This document shows, in pieces, positions 27,688-38,056 of a stretch of 64,000 nt of DNA (position 1 is its first letter; every line of letters starts with the position of its first letter). Location: assembly GCF_000741645.1 (NCBI RefSeq), contig NZ_JGZD01000009.1, positions 558,001 to 622,000 on the forward strand. The letters run 5' to 3'. The notes under the pieces are model-generated. The model was not told where the DNA came from and made no database searches. It was given only the letters and a program-made list of their open reading frames with translations. This stretch comes from Bifidobacterium minimum. GTDB taxonomy: Bacteria > Actinomycetota > Actinomycetes > Actinomycetales > Bifidobacteriaceae. Made by a program: the position numbers and the translations under genes.

Positions 27688-28185
27688 ATGTCGATCCGCA
27701 GCATCAGAGTAGTGCCGGATCCCGTTCTGCGAACCGTCTGCGATCCGATCACGACGATAACCCCCGCCGTCCGCGGGCTCGTCACGGATCTTCTCGACAC
27801 CGTCGACGATCCCGGGCGAGCGGGGCTTTCCGCCAATCAGATCGGCGTAAGTCTGCGCGCGTTCTCCTACAACATCGACGGCAGGGTCGGCTATGTCCTC
27901 AATCCGGTTATCGAGGAGACCTCCGGCGAGCAGTACGGGGATGAGGGATGCCTGTCCCTGCCGGGATTGTGGTACCAGACGCCACGTGCCGATTACGCCC
28001 GATGCCGGGGGATCGACCTTGACGGGCACACCGTCGTCCTTGAGGGGCGTGGAGTGATGGGGCGCATGATCCAGCACGAGTGCGATCATCTGGACGGTCA
28101 TGTGTATATCGATCGTCTGGAGCGGGACGAACGCAGAAAGGCCATGAGACAGATGAGGGAGTCGGCGGGCGGAAGCCGGCGCTGA
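27688..28185 (+). CDS. def: Peptide deformylase
   Basis: Removes the formyl group from nascent N-terminal methionine. All three family motifs are present: GLSANQIG (46-53), EGCLSLPG (86-93) and the metal site HECDH (130-134) with C88 as third ligand. 165 residues. ATG 27688 directly follows the stop of the ligase gene; the binding site would be AAGGACATGAGA inside that gene's end. Confidence 0.95.
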   Translation: MSIRSIRVVPDPVLRTVCDPITTITPAVRGLVTDLLDTVDDPGRAGLSANQIGVSLRAFSYNIDGRVGYVLNPVIEETSGEQYGDEGCLSLPGLWYQTPRADYARCRGIDLDGHTVVLEGRGVMGRMIQHECDHLDGHVYIDRLERDERRKAMRQMRESAGGSRR

Positions 28186-28429
28186 TTCGGGCCGTCGAGG
28201 GATGACGGGATCCGCCGTGGATCCGCCGTTCGGGTGGGACTTGTGGTACGCTTTCGACTTGTGCGCCGTATATGGGGTCATTCTGTCGTGATGGGTGGCC
28301 ACTGGAAGATAACATCGTCAACCAGGCGCATAAATCGCGCCATGAACACGATGGACTGTGTCGGTCGGCTCGCATGAGTCGCACTCAGATCCGCATGGCC
28401 AGGCAATAACCGACAAGGAAGGCACAATT
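28186..28429. other. rpsB leader region
   Basis: 244 bases. GGATCCGCCGT is tandemly duplicated at 28208 and 28219. The rest probably holds the rpsB promoter (TACGCT or TATATG hexamers near 28246 and 28268) and a long 5' leader in which ribosomal protein S2 could regulate its own synthesis; no decisive element was identified. Confidence 0.4.
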
Positions 28430-29305
28430 ATGGCTCAGATCACCATGAGCGACATGCTGAAGTCAGGACTTCACTTCGGCCATCAGACCCGGCGCTGGAA
28501 CCCGAAGATGAAGCAGTACATCCTCACTCAGCGCAACGGCATCCACATCATCAACCTTTTCAAGTCCCTTGACCTGATCGACAAGGCCTACGACTTCATC
28601 AAAACCACCGTGGCCCATAACGGAACGGTGCTTTTCGTCGGCACGAAGAAGCAGGCTCAGGATTCGATCAAAACGCAGGCGACCCGCGTGAACATGCCGT
28701 ACGTCTCCGAGCGCTGGCTCGGCGGGATGCTCACCAACTTCCAGACCGTCTCCAAGCGCGTCTCGCGCCTCAAGGAGCTGGAGGAGATGGACTTCTCCGA
28801 CGTTCATGGATCGGGGCACACCAAGAAGGAGCTCCTGCTCCTCAAGCGCGAGAAGGACAAGCTCGAGAAGCAGCTGGGCGGCATCCGCAACATGACCAGA
28901 ACCCCCTCCGCGCTGTTCATCGTGGACATCAACAAGGAGGCCCTCGCGGTCCAGGACGCGAAGAAGCTGGGAATCCCGGTCGTCGCGATCGTGGACACCA
29001 ACACCGACCCCGATCTCGTGGATTATCCGATCCCCGCGAACGATGACGCGATCCGCGGCATCGATCTTCTGACCACGCTGATGGCCGACGCCGTGGCGGA
29101 CGGCCTTCTTGAGCGTTCGGGCAAGGCCGAGAAGACGGCCGACGCCGCCGAACAGCCCATGGCCGCGTGGGAGAAGGATCTTCTCGCAGGAGAGGCCGGT
29201 TCCCCGGATGCCGACGGCGCTCAGGCGGCACAGTCCGCTCCGGCGGCTCAGCCCGTCGCGGATCAGAAGGCCTCCGAACCGGAACAGGTTCCGACGCAGG
29301 CCTGA
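28430..29305 (+). CDS. rpsB: 30S ribosomal protein S2
   Basis: Small-subunit ribosomal protein. Textbook S2 sequence: [20 protein letters not shown] at the start, then [26 protein letters not shown] and [20 protein letters not shown]. The last 55 residues are A/E/Q-rich and low in complexity, a common feature of actinobacterial S2. ATG 28430 follows AAGGAAGG. It is followed by tsf, as in nearly all bacteria. Confidence 0.97.
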   Translation: MAQITMSDMLKSGLHFGHQTRRWNPKMKQYILTQRNGIHIINLFKSLDLIDKAYDFIKTTVAHNGTVLFVGTKKQAQDSIKTQATRVNMPYVSERWLGGMLTNFQTVSKRVSRLKELEEMDFSDVHGSGHTKKELLLLKREKDKLEKQLGGIRNMTRTPSALFIVDINKEALAVQDAKKLGIPVVAIVDTNTDPDLVDYPIPANDDAIRGIDLLTTLMADAVADGLLERSGKAEKTADAAEQPMAAWEKDLLAGEAGSPDADGAQAAQSAPAAQPVADQKASEPEQVPTQA

Positions 29306-29318
29306 GTCCCCCCACATC

Positions 29319-29344
29319 GGGCCCCGCATGTGGATGTGGGGCCC
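29319..29344 (+). terminator. Hairpin between rpsB and tsf
   Basis: GGGCCCC (29319-29325) pairs with GGGGCCC (29338-29344), and four further pairs can form inside. No U-run follows, and tsf starts 25 bases later, so it may act as an attenuator or processing site that sets the S2 to EF-Ts ratio. Confidence 0.55.
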
Positions 29345-29368
29345 ATATTCGTGATAGGAGAAACACCA

Positions 29369-30244
29369 ATGGCAGCAATTACCGCAGCATTGATCAAGCA
29401 GGTCCGCGAGGAGACCGGAGCGGGCATGCTCGATGTCAAGAAGGCGTTGACCGAAGCCGAGGGAGACGTCGCCCGCGCCAAGGAGATCATCCGCGCCAAG
29501 GGCATCCAGGCGGCCGGGAAGCGCGAGGGCCGCAAGGCCCAGGAGGGCACCATCGCATCCGCCGTCGTCGACACGGAGACAGGACAGGCCGCCTATGCGG
29601 TCGAACTGAATTCGGAGACCGATTTCGTGGCGAAAACCCCGAAGTTCGTTGAATTCGCTCAGTCCATTCTTGAGGACGCCATCAAGGCCGACGCGACCGA
29701 CGCTCAATCCGTCCTTGCGGCGCCCGCCGAGGGAGGCACCGTCCGCGAGGCGGTCGAAGAGGCCGCGTCGTTGTTCGGCGAGCACGTCAAAATCGGTCGT
29801 GTCGCGAAGGTCGAAGGACCTCGCGTCGAGATCTACGCGCATCGCAAGTCCGTGGAGATGCCTCCCAGCATCGTCGCCATCATCGCCACCGATGAGGCGG
29901 GTTCCGCGGTCGCGCACGATGCGGCGCTGCAGATCTCGGCGATGTCGCCGCGTTGGCTCACCCGCGAGGACGTCGATTCCGATGTCCTTGAGTCCGAGCG
30001 TCGCGTGGCCATGGAGAAGACAAGCGATGAACTCAAAGCCAAAGGCAAGCCCGAGGCCGTCATCGAGAAGATCGCACCGAAGATCGTCGAGGGACGTCTT
30101 AACGCCTTCTACAAGGAGAACGTCCTTCTGGACCAGTCCTATGTGAAGGATCCCTCCAAGACGGTTGGCGACCTTTTCACCGAGGCCGGGGGCAAGGCCC
30201 TGTCCTTTGCGCGTCTTGAGGTCGGCAAGTCCGAGGACGAGTAA
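29369..30244 (+). CDS. tsf: Translation elongation factor Ts
   Basis: Nucleotide exchange factor for EF-Tu. The N-terminal UBA-like domain reads ALIKQVREETGAGMLDVKKA and the EF-Tu contact is NSETDFVAKT. 291 residues. ATG 29369 follows TAGGAGAAACACC. It ends at a strong terminator. Confidence 0.97.
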   Translation: MAAITAALIKQVREETGAGMLDVKKALTEAEGDVARAKEIIRAKGIQAAGKREGRKAQEGTIASAVVDTETGQAAYAVELNSETDFVAKTPKFVEFAQSILEDAIKADATDAQSVLAAPAEGGTVREAVEEAASLFGEHVKIGRVAKVEGPRVEIYAHRKSVEMPPSIVAIIATDEAGSAVAHDAALQISAMSPRWLTREDVDSDVLESERRVAMEKTSDELKAKGKPEAVIEKIAPKIVEGRLNAFYKENVLLDQSYVKDPSKTVGDLFTEAGGKALSFARLEVGKSEDE

Positions 30245-30271
30245 GACGGTTATTCGTCGACTGCGGCGGTG

Positions 30272-30308
30272 ACGGCGGCGGCAACGCCCCGTCGCCGCCG
30301 TTCTTTTT
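30272..30308 (+). terminator. Rho-independent terminator of rpsB-tsf
   Basis: ACGGCGGCG (30272-30280) pairs with CGCCGCCGT (30293-30301), followed by TCTTTTT. One of the few hairpins in the window with a proper U-run. Confidence 0.85.
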
Positions 30309-30587
30309 ACGCCGTCGCCCTTTTCTCGTCACGGGCCTCCCGGCCTCGTCACCGGCCTCGTCGCCCGGTTCGTGGTGCCGGGTCCGTGGAACGTGGTCCC
30401 GTGGTTCCGTGACGTTTCATGCGGTTCTGTCATACGTCCGCGCCCGTCATACGCGAACGGATGCGGATTGCGGGCCGGCTTCGGGATCCGTCGGCCTTCC
30501 GCCGTGTCGTTATACATGTATACGCTTGACGTGATTTATCGCATGATGGACGCGCGGCGCCGTGTTCCGACGAAGGATGGAGATGCC
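30309..30587. other. Intergenic region upstream of pyrH
   Basis: About 280 bases without a supportable gene. It contains near repeats of CGGCCTCGTC (30340-30362) and GTGGTTCCGTG-like units (30371-30410), a perfect 12-bp palindrome TATACATGTATA (30512-30523) and TTGACG at 30527, which may be part of the pyrH promoter. Confidence 0.45.
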
Positions 30588-31334
30588 ATGAGCGAAGAGA
30601 CCATTGACAAGCCACGACGGGTTCTGCTCAAACTGTCCGGCGAGGCCTTCGGTGGCGGATCGGTGGGGATCGACACCACCATAATCCGACGGATAGCACA
30701 GGAGATCACCCGGGCCGTGCGTCGGGGCGTCCAGGTCGCCATCGTCGTCGGAGGCGGCAATTTCTTCCGCGGGGCCGAGCTCCAGCAGGCGGGCATCGAC
30801 CGGAGCCGCGGCGACTACATGGGAATGCTGGGAACGGTTATGAACTGCCTCGCCCTGCAGGATTTCCTGGAGCAGGAGGGCCAGGCCACGCGTGTCCAGA
30901 CGGCCATCGCCATGGGACAGGTCGCCGAGCCCTATATACCGCTCAAGGCCATCCGTCATCTGGAGAAAGGGCGGGTCGTCATTTTCGGGGCCGGCGCGGG
31001 GATGCCGTATTTCTCCACCGACACGGTGTCCATCCAACGCTCCCTTGAAATTCACTGCGATGAGGTGCTGATGGGCAAGAACGGCGTCGACGGCGTCTAC
31101 ACCGCGGACCCGCGGAAGGACCCCTCGGCCAGGCGCTTCATCTCGCTGAGCTACACCAGGGCCCTGGTCGACAACCTTTCGGTTATGGATGCCTCGGCAT
31201 TGTCCATGGCGCGGGACAACCGGCAGCGTATCCGCGTGTTCGGGCTTGAGGGCGATGGGAACGTCACCAAGGCCATTCTGGGATGTTCCATAGGCACGCT
31301 TGTGTCGGACGTCGAGTCTACCGTGTCTGACTAG
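30588..31334 (+). CDS. pyrH: UMP kinase
   Basis: Phosphorylates UMP to UDP in pyrimidine nucleotide synthesis. Amino-acid-kinase fold with [15 protein letters not shown] at the start, [14 protein letters not shown], and [17 protein letters not shown] near the nucleotide site. 248 residues from ATG 30588, which follows GAAGGATGGAG; the upstream extension of the frame is not conserved. The order pyrH-frr-cdsA-rlmN is standard for actinobacteria. Confidence 0.95.
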   Translation: MSEETIDKPRRVLLKLSGEAFGGGSVGIDTTIIRRIAQEITRAVRRGVQVAIVVGGGNFFRGAELQQAGIDRSRGDYMGMLGTVMNCLALQDFLEQEGQATRVQTAIAMGQVAEPYIPLKAIRHLEKGRVVIFGAGAGMPYFSTDTVSIQRSLEIHCDEVLMGKNGVDGVYTADPRKDPSARRFISLSYTRALVDNLSVMDASALSMARDNRQRIRVFGLEGDGNVTKAILGCSIGTLVSDVESTVSD

Positions 31335-31410
31335 GGTGGTGTCAGGTTTGGTGCGGTGTTCATCGTCGAACCCGACGGCAGCCAATGGTTCTTATAGTTA
31401 AGCGAGGTAG

Positions 31411-31968
31411 ATGATGGCAACAGCAGTCACCCAGGCCAAGGGTCAGATGGCGAAGTCAGTGGAGGCCACCAAGGAGAACTTCTCCGGGATCCGTACCGGA
31501 CGGGCGAATCCCGGTCTGCTCAACGGTCTGACGGTCGATTACTACGGAGTCCCCACGCCGATCAAATCGGTCGCGTCGATCGGCGTTCCGGAGCCTCGCA
31601 CCCTGTCGGTCACCCCGTTCGATGCGTCGCAGGCGAACGCCATCGAAAAGGCGATCCGCGATTCGGATCTGGGGGTCAGCCCGCGGCGCGATGGAAACGT
31701 CATCCGGCTGACCATGCCCGAGCTCACCGAGGATCGCCGCAAGGAGTACGTCAAGCTGGCGAAGACCAAGGCCGAGGACGGGAAGATCGCGGTGCGCAAC
31801 ATCCGGCGCAAGGCCAAGGAGGACATCGACAGGTCCGTGAAGGACGGCGATATGGGGAAGGACGAGGGGGAGCGCCTTCTCAAGGATCTCGACAAGGTCA
31901 CCAAGCAGATCACCGACGAGCTGGACGATCTTTTCGAGACCAAGCGCAAGGAGATCATGGAGGTCTGA
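31411..31968 (+). CDS. frr: Ribosome recycling factor
   Basis: Releases ribosomes from mRNA after termination, together with EF-G. Domain I helices read RTGRANPGLLNGLTVDYYG and RKAKEDIDRSVKDGDMGKDE, ending in DDLFETKRKEIMEV. 185 residues. Two ATGs, 31411 and 31414, follow GCGAGGTAG; either could be used. Confidence 0.96.
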   Translation: MMATAVTQAKGQMAKSVEATKENFSGIRTGRANPGLLNGLTVDYYGVPTPIKSVASIGVPEPRTLSVTPFDASQANAIEKAIRDSDLGVSPRRDGNVIRLTMPELTEDRRKEYVKLAKTKAEDGKIAVRNIRRKAKEDIDRSVKDGDMGKDEGERLLKDLDKVTKQITDELDDLFETKRKEIMEV

Positions 31969-31995
31969 CGACAGCCGCCACGTCAGGAAGGTGCC

Positions 31996-32991
31996 ATGAT
32001 GGTCGACAACGTGTCCAAGCCCGAAGGATCCCCGGATCCGCAGAAGGTGGTCGAGGAGATCAACCGCAAGGCCGGCAGGAACATGCCGCAGGCGGTCGCC
32101 ACGGCCGCCCTGCTGATCGTCGTGATCGTCGGGTGCCTGCTGATCAGTCTTCAGACGTTCGTGGTTCTCGTCATCGTGTTCATGATTCTGGCGCTGTGGG
32201 AGTTGAGGGTCGATTTCGCCACGGTGGGGTTGCACATACCCGTGATAACCCTGTGGCTCTGCTCCGTCGGCATGCTTCTGGCGACCTTTTATTTTCCGCG
32301 GCATGTGGAGGCCATGGCGGTGTCGTCCATCGTCGCCTTCCTGGCGGTAGTCGTGATGTCGACGATGAGGGTGACGCTGGGCAGCCACCTCTCCCTGGCC
32401 GTCGCGGGCAAGCTCGCGGCCTCGGATCCCGGGGAGCGCGATGGACTCGGTCCGTCGTCGGACGCCGAGCCTCCGGTGCACAGCAGGATGAGCAATGTCG
32501 CCGTTTCGGTGTTCAGTCTGATGTACGTCCCACTTCTCGCCGGAAGCATCGTCTTGTCGCTGACGTTCCATGGCCATCCGGTCGCCCACGCCATCATTCT
32601 GGTCTTCCTTCCCGCCCTTAGCGACACCGGTGGGCTTTTCGCCGGGGCATGGTTCGGCAGGCATAAGCTTTCGCCGCGAATCTCGCCCAAGAAGTCCGTG
32701 GAGGGCCTTATCGGGTCCATGCTGTTCGCCGTCATCGGAGCCGTGGCCGTCTTCGCGTCCACCTATGCGCATCTGTGGTCGACCATGTGGTGGGTTCCGG
32801 TGGTCATGGGCGTGATGGTCGGCATCGTGGGGACGTTCGGCGACCTGTGCGCATCCATGCTGAAGAGGGATATCGGCATCAAGGACATGGGCCATCTCCT
32901 CAAGGGCCATGGCGGCGTCATGGACAGAGTGGATTCGATTTTGCTGGCCGCGCCGTTTCTCACGGTGCTGCTGTGGATGACGGGGATGTGA
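31996..32991 (+). CDS. cdsA: Phosphatidate cytidylyltransferase
   Basis: Membrane enzyme making CDP-diacylglycerol from phosphatidate and CTP. About seven or eight hydrophobic helices, with the family signature near the end: SMLKRDIGIKDMGHLLKGHGG then VMDRVDS. 331 residues. AGGAAGGTGCC precedes ATG 31996. Its stop overlaps the rlmN ATG (TGATG). The product is used by the CDP-alcohol transferase encoded at 43109. Confidence 0.92.
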   Translation: MMVDNVSKPEGSPDPQKVVEEINRKAGRNMPQAVATAALLIVVIVGCLLISLQTFVVLVIVFMILALWELRVDFATVGLHIPVITLWLCSVGMLLATFYFPRHVEAMAVSSIVAFLAVVVMSTMRVTLGSHLSLAVAGKLAASDPGERDGLGPSSDAEPPVHSRMSNVAVSVFSLMYVPLLAGSIVLSLTFHGHPVAHAIILVFLPALSDTGGLFAGAWFGRHKLSPRISPKKSVEGLIGSMLFAVIGAVAVFASTYAHLWSTMWWVPVVMGVMVGIVGTFGDLCASMLKRDIGIKDMGHLLKGHGGVMDRVDSILLAAPFLTVLLWMTGM

Positions 32992-34127
32992 TGGGTGATA
33001 CAGGATTCCGTGAAGTGCTGTCCCATGCCCATGCGGCGCGGGGGAAGGCTCCGCGCCATTTCGCCGATATGACCGACGACGAGGCCGTGGAGGCAGTCAC
33101 GGGGATGGGCCTTCCCCGGTTCAGGGCGCGCCAGCTGGCCTCGCACTATTACGGCCACGGCGATGTCGACGTAGAGTCCTTCACCGATTTCCCGCGTGAC
33201 CTTAGAGGCCGCATCGCCGAGACGCTGTTCCCCGTCCTGATCGACGAGGTCACCCGGCAGATAGCGGACGAGGGCATGACGGTGAAGACGCTGTGGCGTC
33301 TGTTCGATGGATCCCGCATCGAATCCGTGCTGATGCGCTACCCGCGACGGGCGACCCTCTGCATCTCCAGCCAGGTCGGCTGCGGGATGGGCTGTCCCTT
33401 CTGTGCGACGGGGCATCTGGGATTGACCAGAAACATGTCCACCGGCGAGATACTTGAGCAGGTCCGCGTCGCGTCGTGCGCCATGCGGGACGGTGAGGTG
33501 GCGGGCGGTCCCGGGCGTCTGAGCAATGTCGTCTTCATGGGCATGGGCGAGCCCATGGGGAACTACCGTTCGGTGCTCGCGGCCGTCAGAAGGATATGCG
33601 CTCCCGCTCCCGGAGGGTTCGGCATATCCGCGCGCAACATCACCATCTCGACGGTCGGCGTCGTCCCGGGAATCAGAAAACTCGCTTCGGAGGGGCTGCC
33701 GGTGAGACTCGCGGTGTCGCTCCATGCCGCCTCGGACGTTCTGCGTGACGAGCTGGTTCCGATGAATCGGCGGTTCGACACCACGCAGGTTCTTGACGCC
33801 GCCCACGACTACTACGAGGCCACCGGCCGCCGCGTCAGCATCGAATACGCGCTGATGCGGGGAATCAACGATCAGGCCGAACACGCCACGCTGCTGGCGA
33901 AGCGGCTCAACCATTACGGCGATGACTGGGTGCATGTCAACCCCATCCCCCTCAACCCCATCGAGGGCTCGCGATGGACGGCCTCGAAACCCGAGGATGA
34001 GCGGCGTTTCCTGGACATCCTCCATCATGCGGGGATAGCCGCGACGCTGCGCGACACCCGTGGCAGCGACATCGATGGGGCGTGCGGGCAGCTCGCCGCG
34101 AAGATGGAGGATAGCTCCACGCTGTGA
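32991..34127 (+). CDS. rlmN: 23S rRNA (adenine2503-C2)-methyltransferase
   Basis: Radical SAM enzyme that methylates A2503 of 23S rRNA and A37 of some tRNAs. The cluster-binding cysteines are in CGMGCPFC (CxxxCxxC), the mechanistic partner cysteine is in the C-terminal DGACGQL, and GMGEPMGNY and SLHAASDVLRDELVP are family-typical. 378 residues. ATG 32991 overlaps the cdsA stop by one base; the open frame to the left is a cdsA shadow. Confidence 0.95.
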   Translation: MGDTGFREVLSHAHAARGKAPRHFADMTDDEAVEAVTGMGLPRFRARQLASHYYGHGDVDVESFTDFPRDLRGRIAETLFPVLIDEVTRQIADEGMTVKTLWRLFDGSRIESVLMRYPRRATLCISSQVGCGMGCPFCATGHLGLTRNMSTGEILEQVRVASCAMRDGEVAGGPGRLSNVVFMGMGEPMGNYRSVLAAVRRICAPAPGGFGISARNITISTVGVVPGIRKLASEGLPVRLAVSLHAASDVLRDELVPMNRRFDTTQVLDAAHDYYEATGRRVSIEYALMRGINDQAEHATLLAKRLNHYGDDWVHVNPIPLNPIEGSRWTASKPEDERRFLDILHHAGIAATLRDTRGSDIDGACGQLAAKMEDSSTL

Positions 34128-34204
34128 GAGACGGAATGTCGTTGACATCCCGGAACTGTACGCTGGTGCCCGGTTGACAACTGTTCACTCGCTGGGAGGT
34201 CATC

Positions 34205-34975
34205 GTGTCGTTGGCGGTACGGGTTATTCCTTGTCTTGACGTCGATGATGGTCGTGTTGTCAAAGGAGTGCATTTCGAGAATCTCCGGGACGCCGGCGAT
34301 CCCGTGGAGCTTGCGGCGGAATACTACCGTCAGGGGGCCGATGAGCTGACCTTTCTGGATGTGACTGCGTCAAGCTCGCATAGGCGCACGATGGTCGAGG
34401 TGGTCAATCGCACCTCGGAGACGCTGTTCATTCCTCTGACCGTTGGTGGCGGGGTCCGCTCCGTCGAGGACGTGGACACCCTGCTTCGTTGCGGAGCCGA
34501 CAAGGTCGGGGTGAACACCGCGGCCATCAACGATCCGCAGCTGATATCCCGCGTGTCCCGTCGCTTCGGGAACCAGGTCCTCGTTCTCTCCGTCGACGCG
34601 AGACGCGAGAAGGGCGAGGCCCACACCGAGTCGGGTTTCGAGGTCACCACGATGGGTGGACGGCATTCGACGGGCATCGATGCGGTGTGGTGGGCCCGAC
34701 GTGCCCAGGAGCTTGGCGCGGGTGAGGTCCTTCTCAACTCCATGGACGCCGATGGGACCAAACAGGGGTTTGACCTTGAGATGATCCGCGCCGTGCGCCG
34801 CGAGGTCACCATCCCCGTGATCGCGAGCGGGGGAGCGGGAGCGCCGGATGATTTCCCTCCGGCGATCGCCGCGGGCGCGAACGCCGTTCTTGCGGCGTCG
34901 GTGTTCCATTATGGCGTGATGACCATTCGTGACGTCAAGCAGGAGCTGCGCAGGGCCGGTTACACGGTGCGGTGA
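34205..34975 (+). CDS. hisF: Imidazole glycerol phosphate synthase cyclase subunit
   Basis: TIM barrel that closes the imidazole ring in histidine synthesis, working with HisH. Catalytic aspartates are D11 in [15 protein letters not shown] and D130 in [27 protein letters not shown] and [12 protein letters not shown] are typical. GTG 34205 follows GGGAGG. 256 residues. HisH is not in the window. Confidence 0.95.
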   Translation: MSLAVRVIPCLDVDDGRVVKGVHFENLRDAGDPVELAAEYYRQGADELTFLDVTASSSHRRTMVEVVNRTSETLFIPLTVGGGVRSVEDVDTLLRCGADKVGVNTAAINDPQLISRVSRRFGNQVLVLSVDARREKGEAHTESGFEVTTMGGRHSTGIDAVWWARRAQELGAGEVLLNSMDADGTKQGFDLEMIRAVRREVTIPVIASGGAGAPDDFPPAIAAGANAVLAASVFHYGVMTIRDVKQELRRAGYTVR

Positions 34976-35039
34976 CGGGGCCTCGTCGACCGCATAAGGC
35001 CCCGAGTCATGGCGCGCGTGACGCGGCATGGGACGAGAC

Positions 35040-35094
35040 GATGGTACGGGGTGGAGCGGATGGTACGGGGTGAAGCGATGGTACAGGGTGAAGC
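35040..35094 (+). repeat. 18-19-bp tandem repeat, three copies, before hisI
   Basis: GATGGTACGGGGTG(G/A)AGC units start at 35040, 35059 and 35077; the first has one extra G at its end. They fill most of the hisF-hisI gap. Confidence 0.7.
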
Positions 35095-35121
35095 GATGGA
35101 GATGTGGAAGGTGGAGAGACG

Positions 35122-35580
35122 ATGGGTGTGACGCGTGGCGATGCTGGCATGAGCGATGGGACCGGGAACGACGCCGGACGCCTGTCGGGCGCGGAGGGGG
35201 AGCGCCTTGATCCCGCGGTCGCACGGCGCCTCAAAAGGGACGACCGGGGGCTTGTGGCCGCGGTGGTCCAGCAGTACGACAGCAGGGAGGTGCTAATGGT
35301 GGGCTATATGAACGATGAGGCTCTGCGCAGGACGCTGACGACGGGCCGCGTGACGTTCTGGTCCCGCTCCCGTCAGGAGTACTGGCGCAAAGGTGACACC
35401 TCCGGCCATGTCCAGTTCGTCAAGGCCGTGTCCCTGGACTGCGATGGCGACGCCCTGCTGGTAGAGGTGGATCAGATCGGGGCCGCATGCCATACCGGAA
35501 GTCGGTCCTGTTTCGATGCGGGTGGTCCGCTTCCCGCGGTGGTGGGCGAGCGGGATGGACTGGAGGTGACGGCGCGATGA
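35122..35580 (+). CDS. hisI: Phosphoribosyl-AMP cyclohydrolase
   Basis: Opens the purine ring of PR-AMP in histidine synthesis. Family motifs: [38 protein letters not shown] and the metal-binding [19 protein letters not shown] with CHTGSRSCF. 152 residues from ATG 35122 (GGAGAG upstream); GTG 35104 and ATG 35149 are alternatives. It is the single-domain form; HisE is a separate gene at 41927. Its stop overlaps the trpE start by 4 bases. Confidence 0.93.
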   Translation: MGVTRGDAGMSDGTGNDAGRLSGAEGERLDPAVARRLKRDDRGLVAAVVQQYDSREVLMVGYMNDEALRRTLTTGRVTFWSRSRQEYWRKGDTSGHVQFVKAVSLDCDGDALLVEVDQIGAACHTGSRSCFDAGGPLPAVVGERDGLEVTAR

Positions 35581-37133
35581 TCGACTGCTCCGTCGACGGT
35601 CTGCAATGGGGCCAGACATGGCCGACCCGGGACACCTTCCACGGGCTTGCCGACGAGGGGTACCGCGTTATTCCGATAGTCCGCAGGCTCCTCGCCGATT
35701 CGCTGACGCCGGTGGGCCTGTACCGGCGTCTGGCGGGCGGTCGCAGCGGGACGTTCATCCTTGAATCGGCGGAATACGGGGGATCGTGGAGCCGATACAG
35801 CTTCATCGGCGTTCGCTCCATGGCTCAGCTGCGTTCGCGCGATGGACGGGCGGATTGGCTGGGAACCGTGCCGTCGGGGATACCGGAGGAAGGCGACGTC
35901 ATCGATGTGGCCCATGCGGCGCTGAAGGTGCTGCGCGCCCCCCGGGTGCTCGGGCTCCCCAACCTCACCGGTGGTCTGGTCGGCTCCGTGGGATGGGACG
36001 CCATACGGCATTGGGAGCCCTCCGTCAGCGCGACCGCGCCTGACGAAACGGGCCAGCCCGACGTGGCCCTGTCTCTGGCCACCGATATGGCCGTCGTCGA
36101 TCATGTTTCGGGATCCGTGTGGCTGATAGCCAACGCGGTTAACGTCGACGACAGACCGACCCGGGCCGACAAGGCCTACGATGACGCCGTGGAGAGACTG
36201 GACCGGATGCAGGTTCTGGCTTCGTCGTCGGTTCCCGGTGAGACCAGCGTCAGCGTCCTCGATGGGGACGCTCCCACACCGGAGCTGAGGTTCCGCACGG
36301 CGAAGGCGGAGTATGAGCGGTCCGTCGACAGGGCCAAACGTCATATCGTGGACGGCGACGTCTTCCAAGTGGTGATTTCGCAGCGGCTTGACATCGACTC
36401 CCCGTCCGATCCCTTCGACGTCTATCGTGTGCTGCGCACACTGAATCCGAGTCCCTATATGTACTTCTTCTCGCTGACGGACGCGATGGGACGGGACTTC
36501 TCCATCATCGGATCAAGCCCCGAAACTCTGATCAAAGTCGATGACGGGCATGCGATGACGTTCCCCATCGCGGGATCGCGGCCGCGCGGGGCGACCCCGG
36601 AGGAGGACGAGAGGCTGGCGCGGGAGCTCCTGTCCGACCCCAAGGAGCGCAGCGAGCACATCATGCTCGTCGATCTGTCGCGCAATGATCTGAGCCGTGT
36701 CTGCGTCCCCGACAGCATCGAGGTCGTGTCGCTGATGGACATCAAGCGCTTCAGCCACATCATGCATATCTGCTCCACTGTCACGGGTCGTCTCTCGCCC
36801 GGCGTCAGTTCGTTCGACGTCTTCGCCGCGGCCTTCCCGGCGGGGACACTGTCGGGCGCGCCCAAACCGCGAGCGGTCGACATCATCGATGAGCTTGAGC
36901 CATCTGACAGGGGGATATACGGAGGAACCGTCGGGTACTTCGATTTCTCCGGAAACCTCGACATGGCCATAGCCATCCGCACGGCCTTCCTGCGGGACCA
37001 TGAGGCTTCGGTGCAGGCGGGAGCGGGAATCGTTCTTGACTCCGTTCCCGGCAATGAGTGGCAGGAGACGCGCAACAAGGCGGAGGCAAGCGTCGAGGCG
37101 GTGCAGATAGCCGCACGGCTGCGCAATCTGTAG
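35577..37133 (+). CDS. trpE: Anthranilate synthase component I
   Basis: Converts chorismate to anthranilate with the TrpG glutaminase. The feedback site for tryptophan is recognisable ([19 protein letters not shown]), and the chorismate-binding half shows [53 protein letters not shown] and [13 protein letters not shown]. 518 residues. Start ATG 35577 overlaps the hisI stop (ATGA), so histidine and tryptophan genes are translationally coupled here. TrpG and TrpD are not in the window. Confidence 0.95.
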   Translation: MIDCSVDGLQWGQTWPTRDTFHGLADEGYRVIPIVRRLLADSLTPVGLYRRLAGGRSGTFILESAEYGGSWSRYSFIGVRSMAQLRSRDGRADWLGTVPSGIPEEGDVIDVAHAALKVLRAPRVLGLPNLTGGLVGSVGWDAIRHWEPSVSATAPDETGQPDVALSLATDMAVVDHVSGSVWLIANAVNVDDRPTRADKAYDDAVERLDRMQVLASSSVPGETSVSVLDGDAPTPELRFRTAKAEYERSVDRAKRHIVDGDVFQVVISQRLDIDSPSDPFDVYRVLRTLNPSPYMYFFSLTDAMGRDFSIIGSSPETLIKVDDGHAMTFPIAGSRPRGATPEEDERLARELLSDPKERSEHIMLVDLSRNDLSRVCVPDSIEVVSLMDIKRFSHIMHICSTVTGRLSPGVSSFDVFAAAFPAGTLSGAPKPRAVDIIDELEPSDRGIYGGTVGYFDFSGNLDMAIAIRTAFLRDHEASVQAGAGIVLDSVPGNEWQETRNKAEASVEAVQIAARLRNL

Positions 37134-37206
37134 GGAATCGACCTGCATAGGGCGCTGACTGCGTCCGGAATCTGATTATCGGCAACCTGAGCCGGCACGT
37201 CCCACG

Positions 37207-37212
37207 TACAGT
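37207..37212 (+). promoter_or_regulatory. Possible -10 element of trpCBA
   Basis: TACAGT lies 31 bases before GTG 37244; a transcript from about 37220 would carry the GGAGGGAAGAG binding site. The -35 box is not evident. No leader peptide with tandem tryptophan codons is present. Confidence 0.4.
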
Positions 37213-37243
37213 GGCGATTGTCGCTCAATGGAGGGAAGAGACT

Positions 37244-38056
37244 GTGTCAGTACTCGATGATTTGATGGCTGGAGCTCTGGAGGATCAGCGTTCCAGGGAG
37301 AGCGCGGTGCCGATCGAGGAGCTTCGGGAGGCCGCCAGGCGGGCGCCTGCCGCGAAGGACGCGCGCAAGTGGCTTCGCCGTGACGCGGAAGTCCCCATAA
37401 TCGCCGAGATCAAAAGGGCATCGCCGTCGAAGGGCAGGCTGTGCGACATCCCCGATCCCGCGGCTCTGGCACGCGAGTATGAGCGCGGCGGGGCAAGCGC
37501 CGTGTCGGTTCTGACGGAGGGACGCCGCTTCCTGGGGTCGTTGGCCGATGTCGACGCGGTCCGCTCCGCCGTCTCGATTCCCGTCCTGCGCAAGGACTTC
37601 ATCGCGACCGACTATCAGATATGGGAGGCCAGGGCGCATGGCGCCGACATGGTCCTGCTGATCGTCGCCGCGCTGGACGATCCGACTCTTCGGCGCCTTC
37701 TCGAATTGGCCCACCGTCTGGGCATGACCGCGTTGGTGGAGACCCACACCCGCGAGGAGATCGCAAGGGCCATCGATGCCGGAGCCCATGTGATCGGCAT
37801 CAATGCGCGTAATCTCAAGGATCTTCATGTGGATGTCGGCAGATACCGCGAGTTGGCGGCGAACCTTCCCGACGATGTCATCAAGGTGGCCGAGTCGGGC
37901 GTGTTCGGCGGCGTCGAGTTGGAGGATTACGCGCGTGCGGGCGCCGACGCCGTCCTCGTCGGCGAAGGGGTGGCGACTGTGGACGACCATGCCGACGCGT
38001 GGCGCGTCTCGTCGCGGCGGGGCGTCGCGTCAAGGCCTCGGTGCGGATGCCGCTGA
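37244..38056 (+). CDS. trpC: Indole-3-glycerol phosphate synthase
   Basis: TIM barrel forming the indole ring. Motifs: [58 protein letters not shown] and AESGVFGG. 270 residues. GTG 37244 follows GGAGGGAAGAG; the frame continues to 37211 without a binding site. It is not fused to TrpF; in this group PriA (HisA) usually supplies the TrpF reaction, and that gene is not here. The last 10 bases overlap trpB. Confidence 0.93.
   Translation: MSVLDDLMAGALEDQRSRESAVPIEELREAARRAPAAKDARKWLRRDAEVPIIAEIKRASPSKGRLCDIPDPAALAREYERGGASAVSVLTEGRRFLGSLADVDAVRSAVSIPVLRKDFIATDYQIWEARAHGADMVLLIVAALDDPTLRRLLELAHRLGMTALVETHTREEIARAIDAGAHVIGINARNLKDLHVDVGRYRELAANLPDDVIKVAESGVFGGVELEDYARAGADAVLVGEGVATVDDHADAWRVSSRRGVASRPRCGCR

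Noticed and set aside
26368..28302. Open frame of 644 codons on the minus strand
   Set aside because: Antisense to the second acyl-CoA ligase and def; composition is typical of a shadow in high-GC DNA.
37134..37243. Tryptophan attenuator before trpC
   Set aside because: No short open frame with neighbouring tryptophan codons and no competing hairpins could be drawn.
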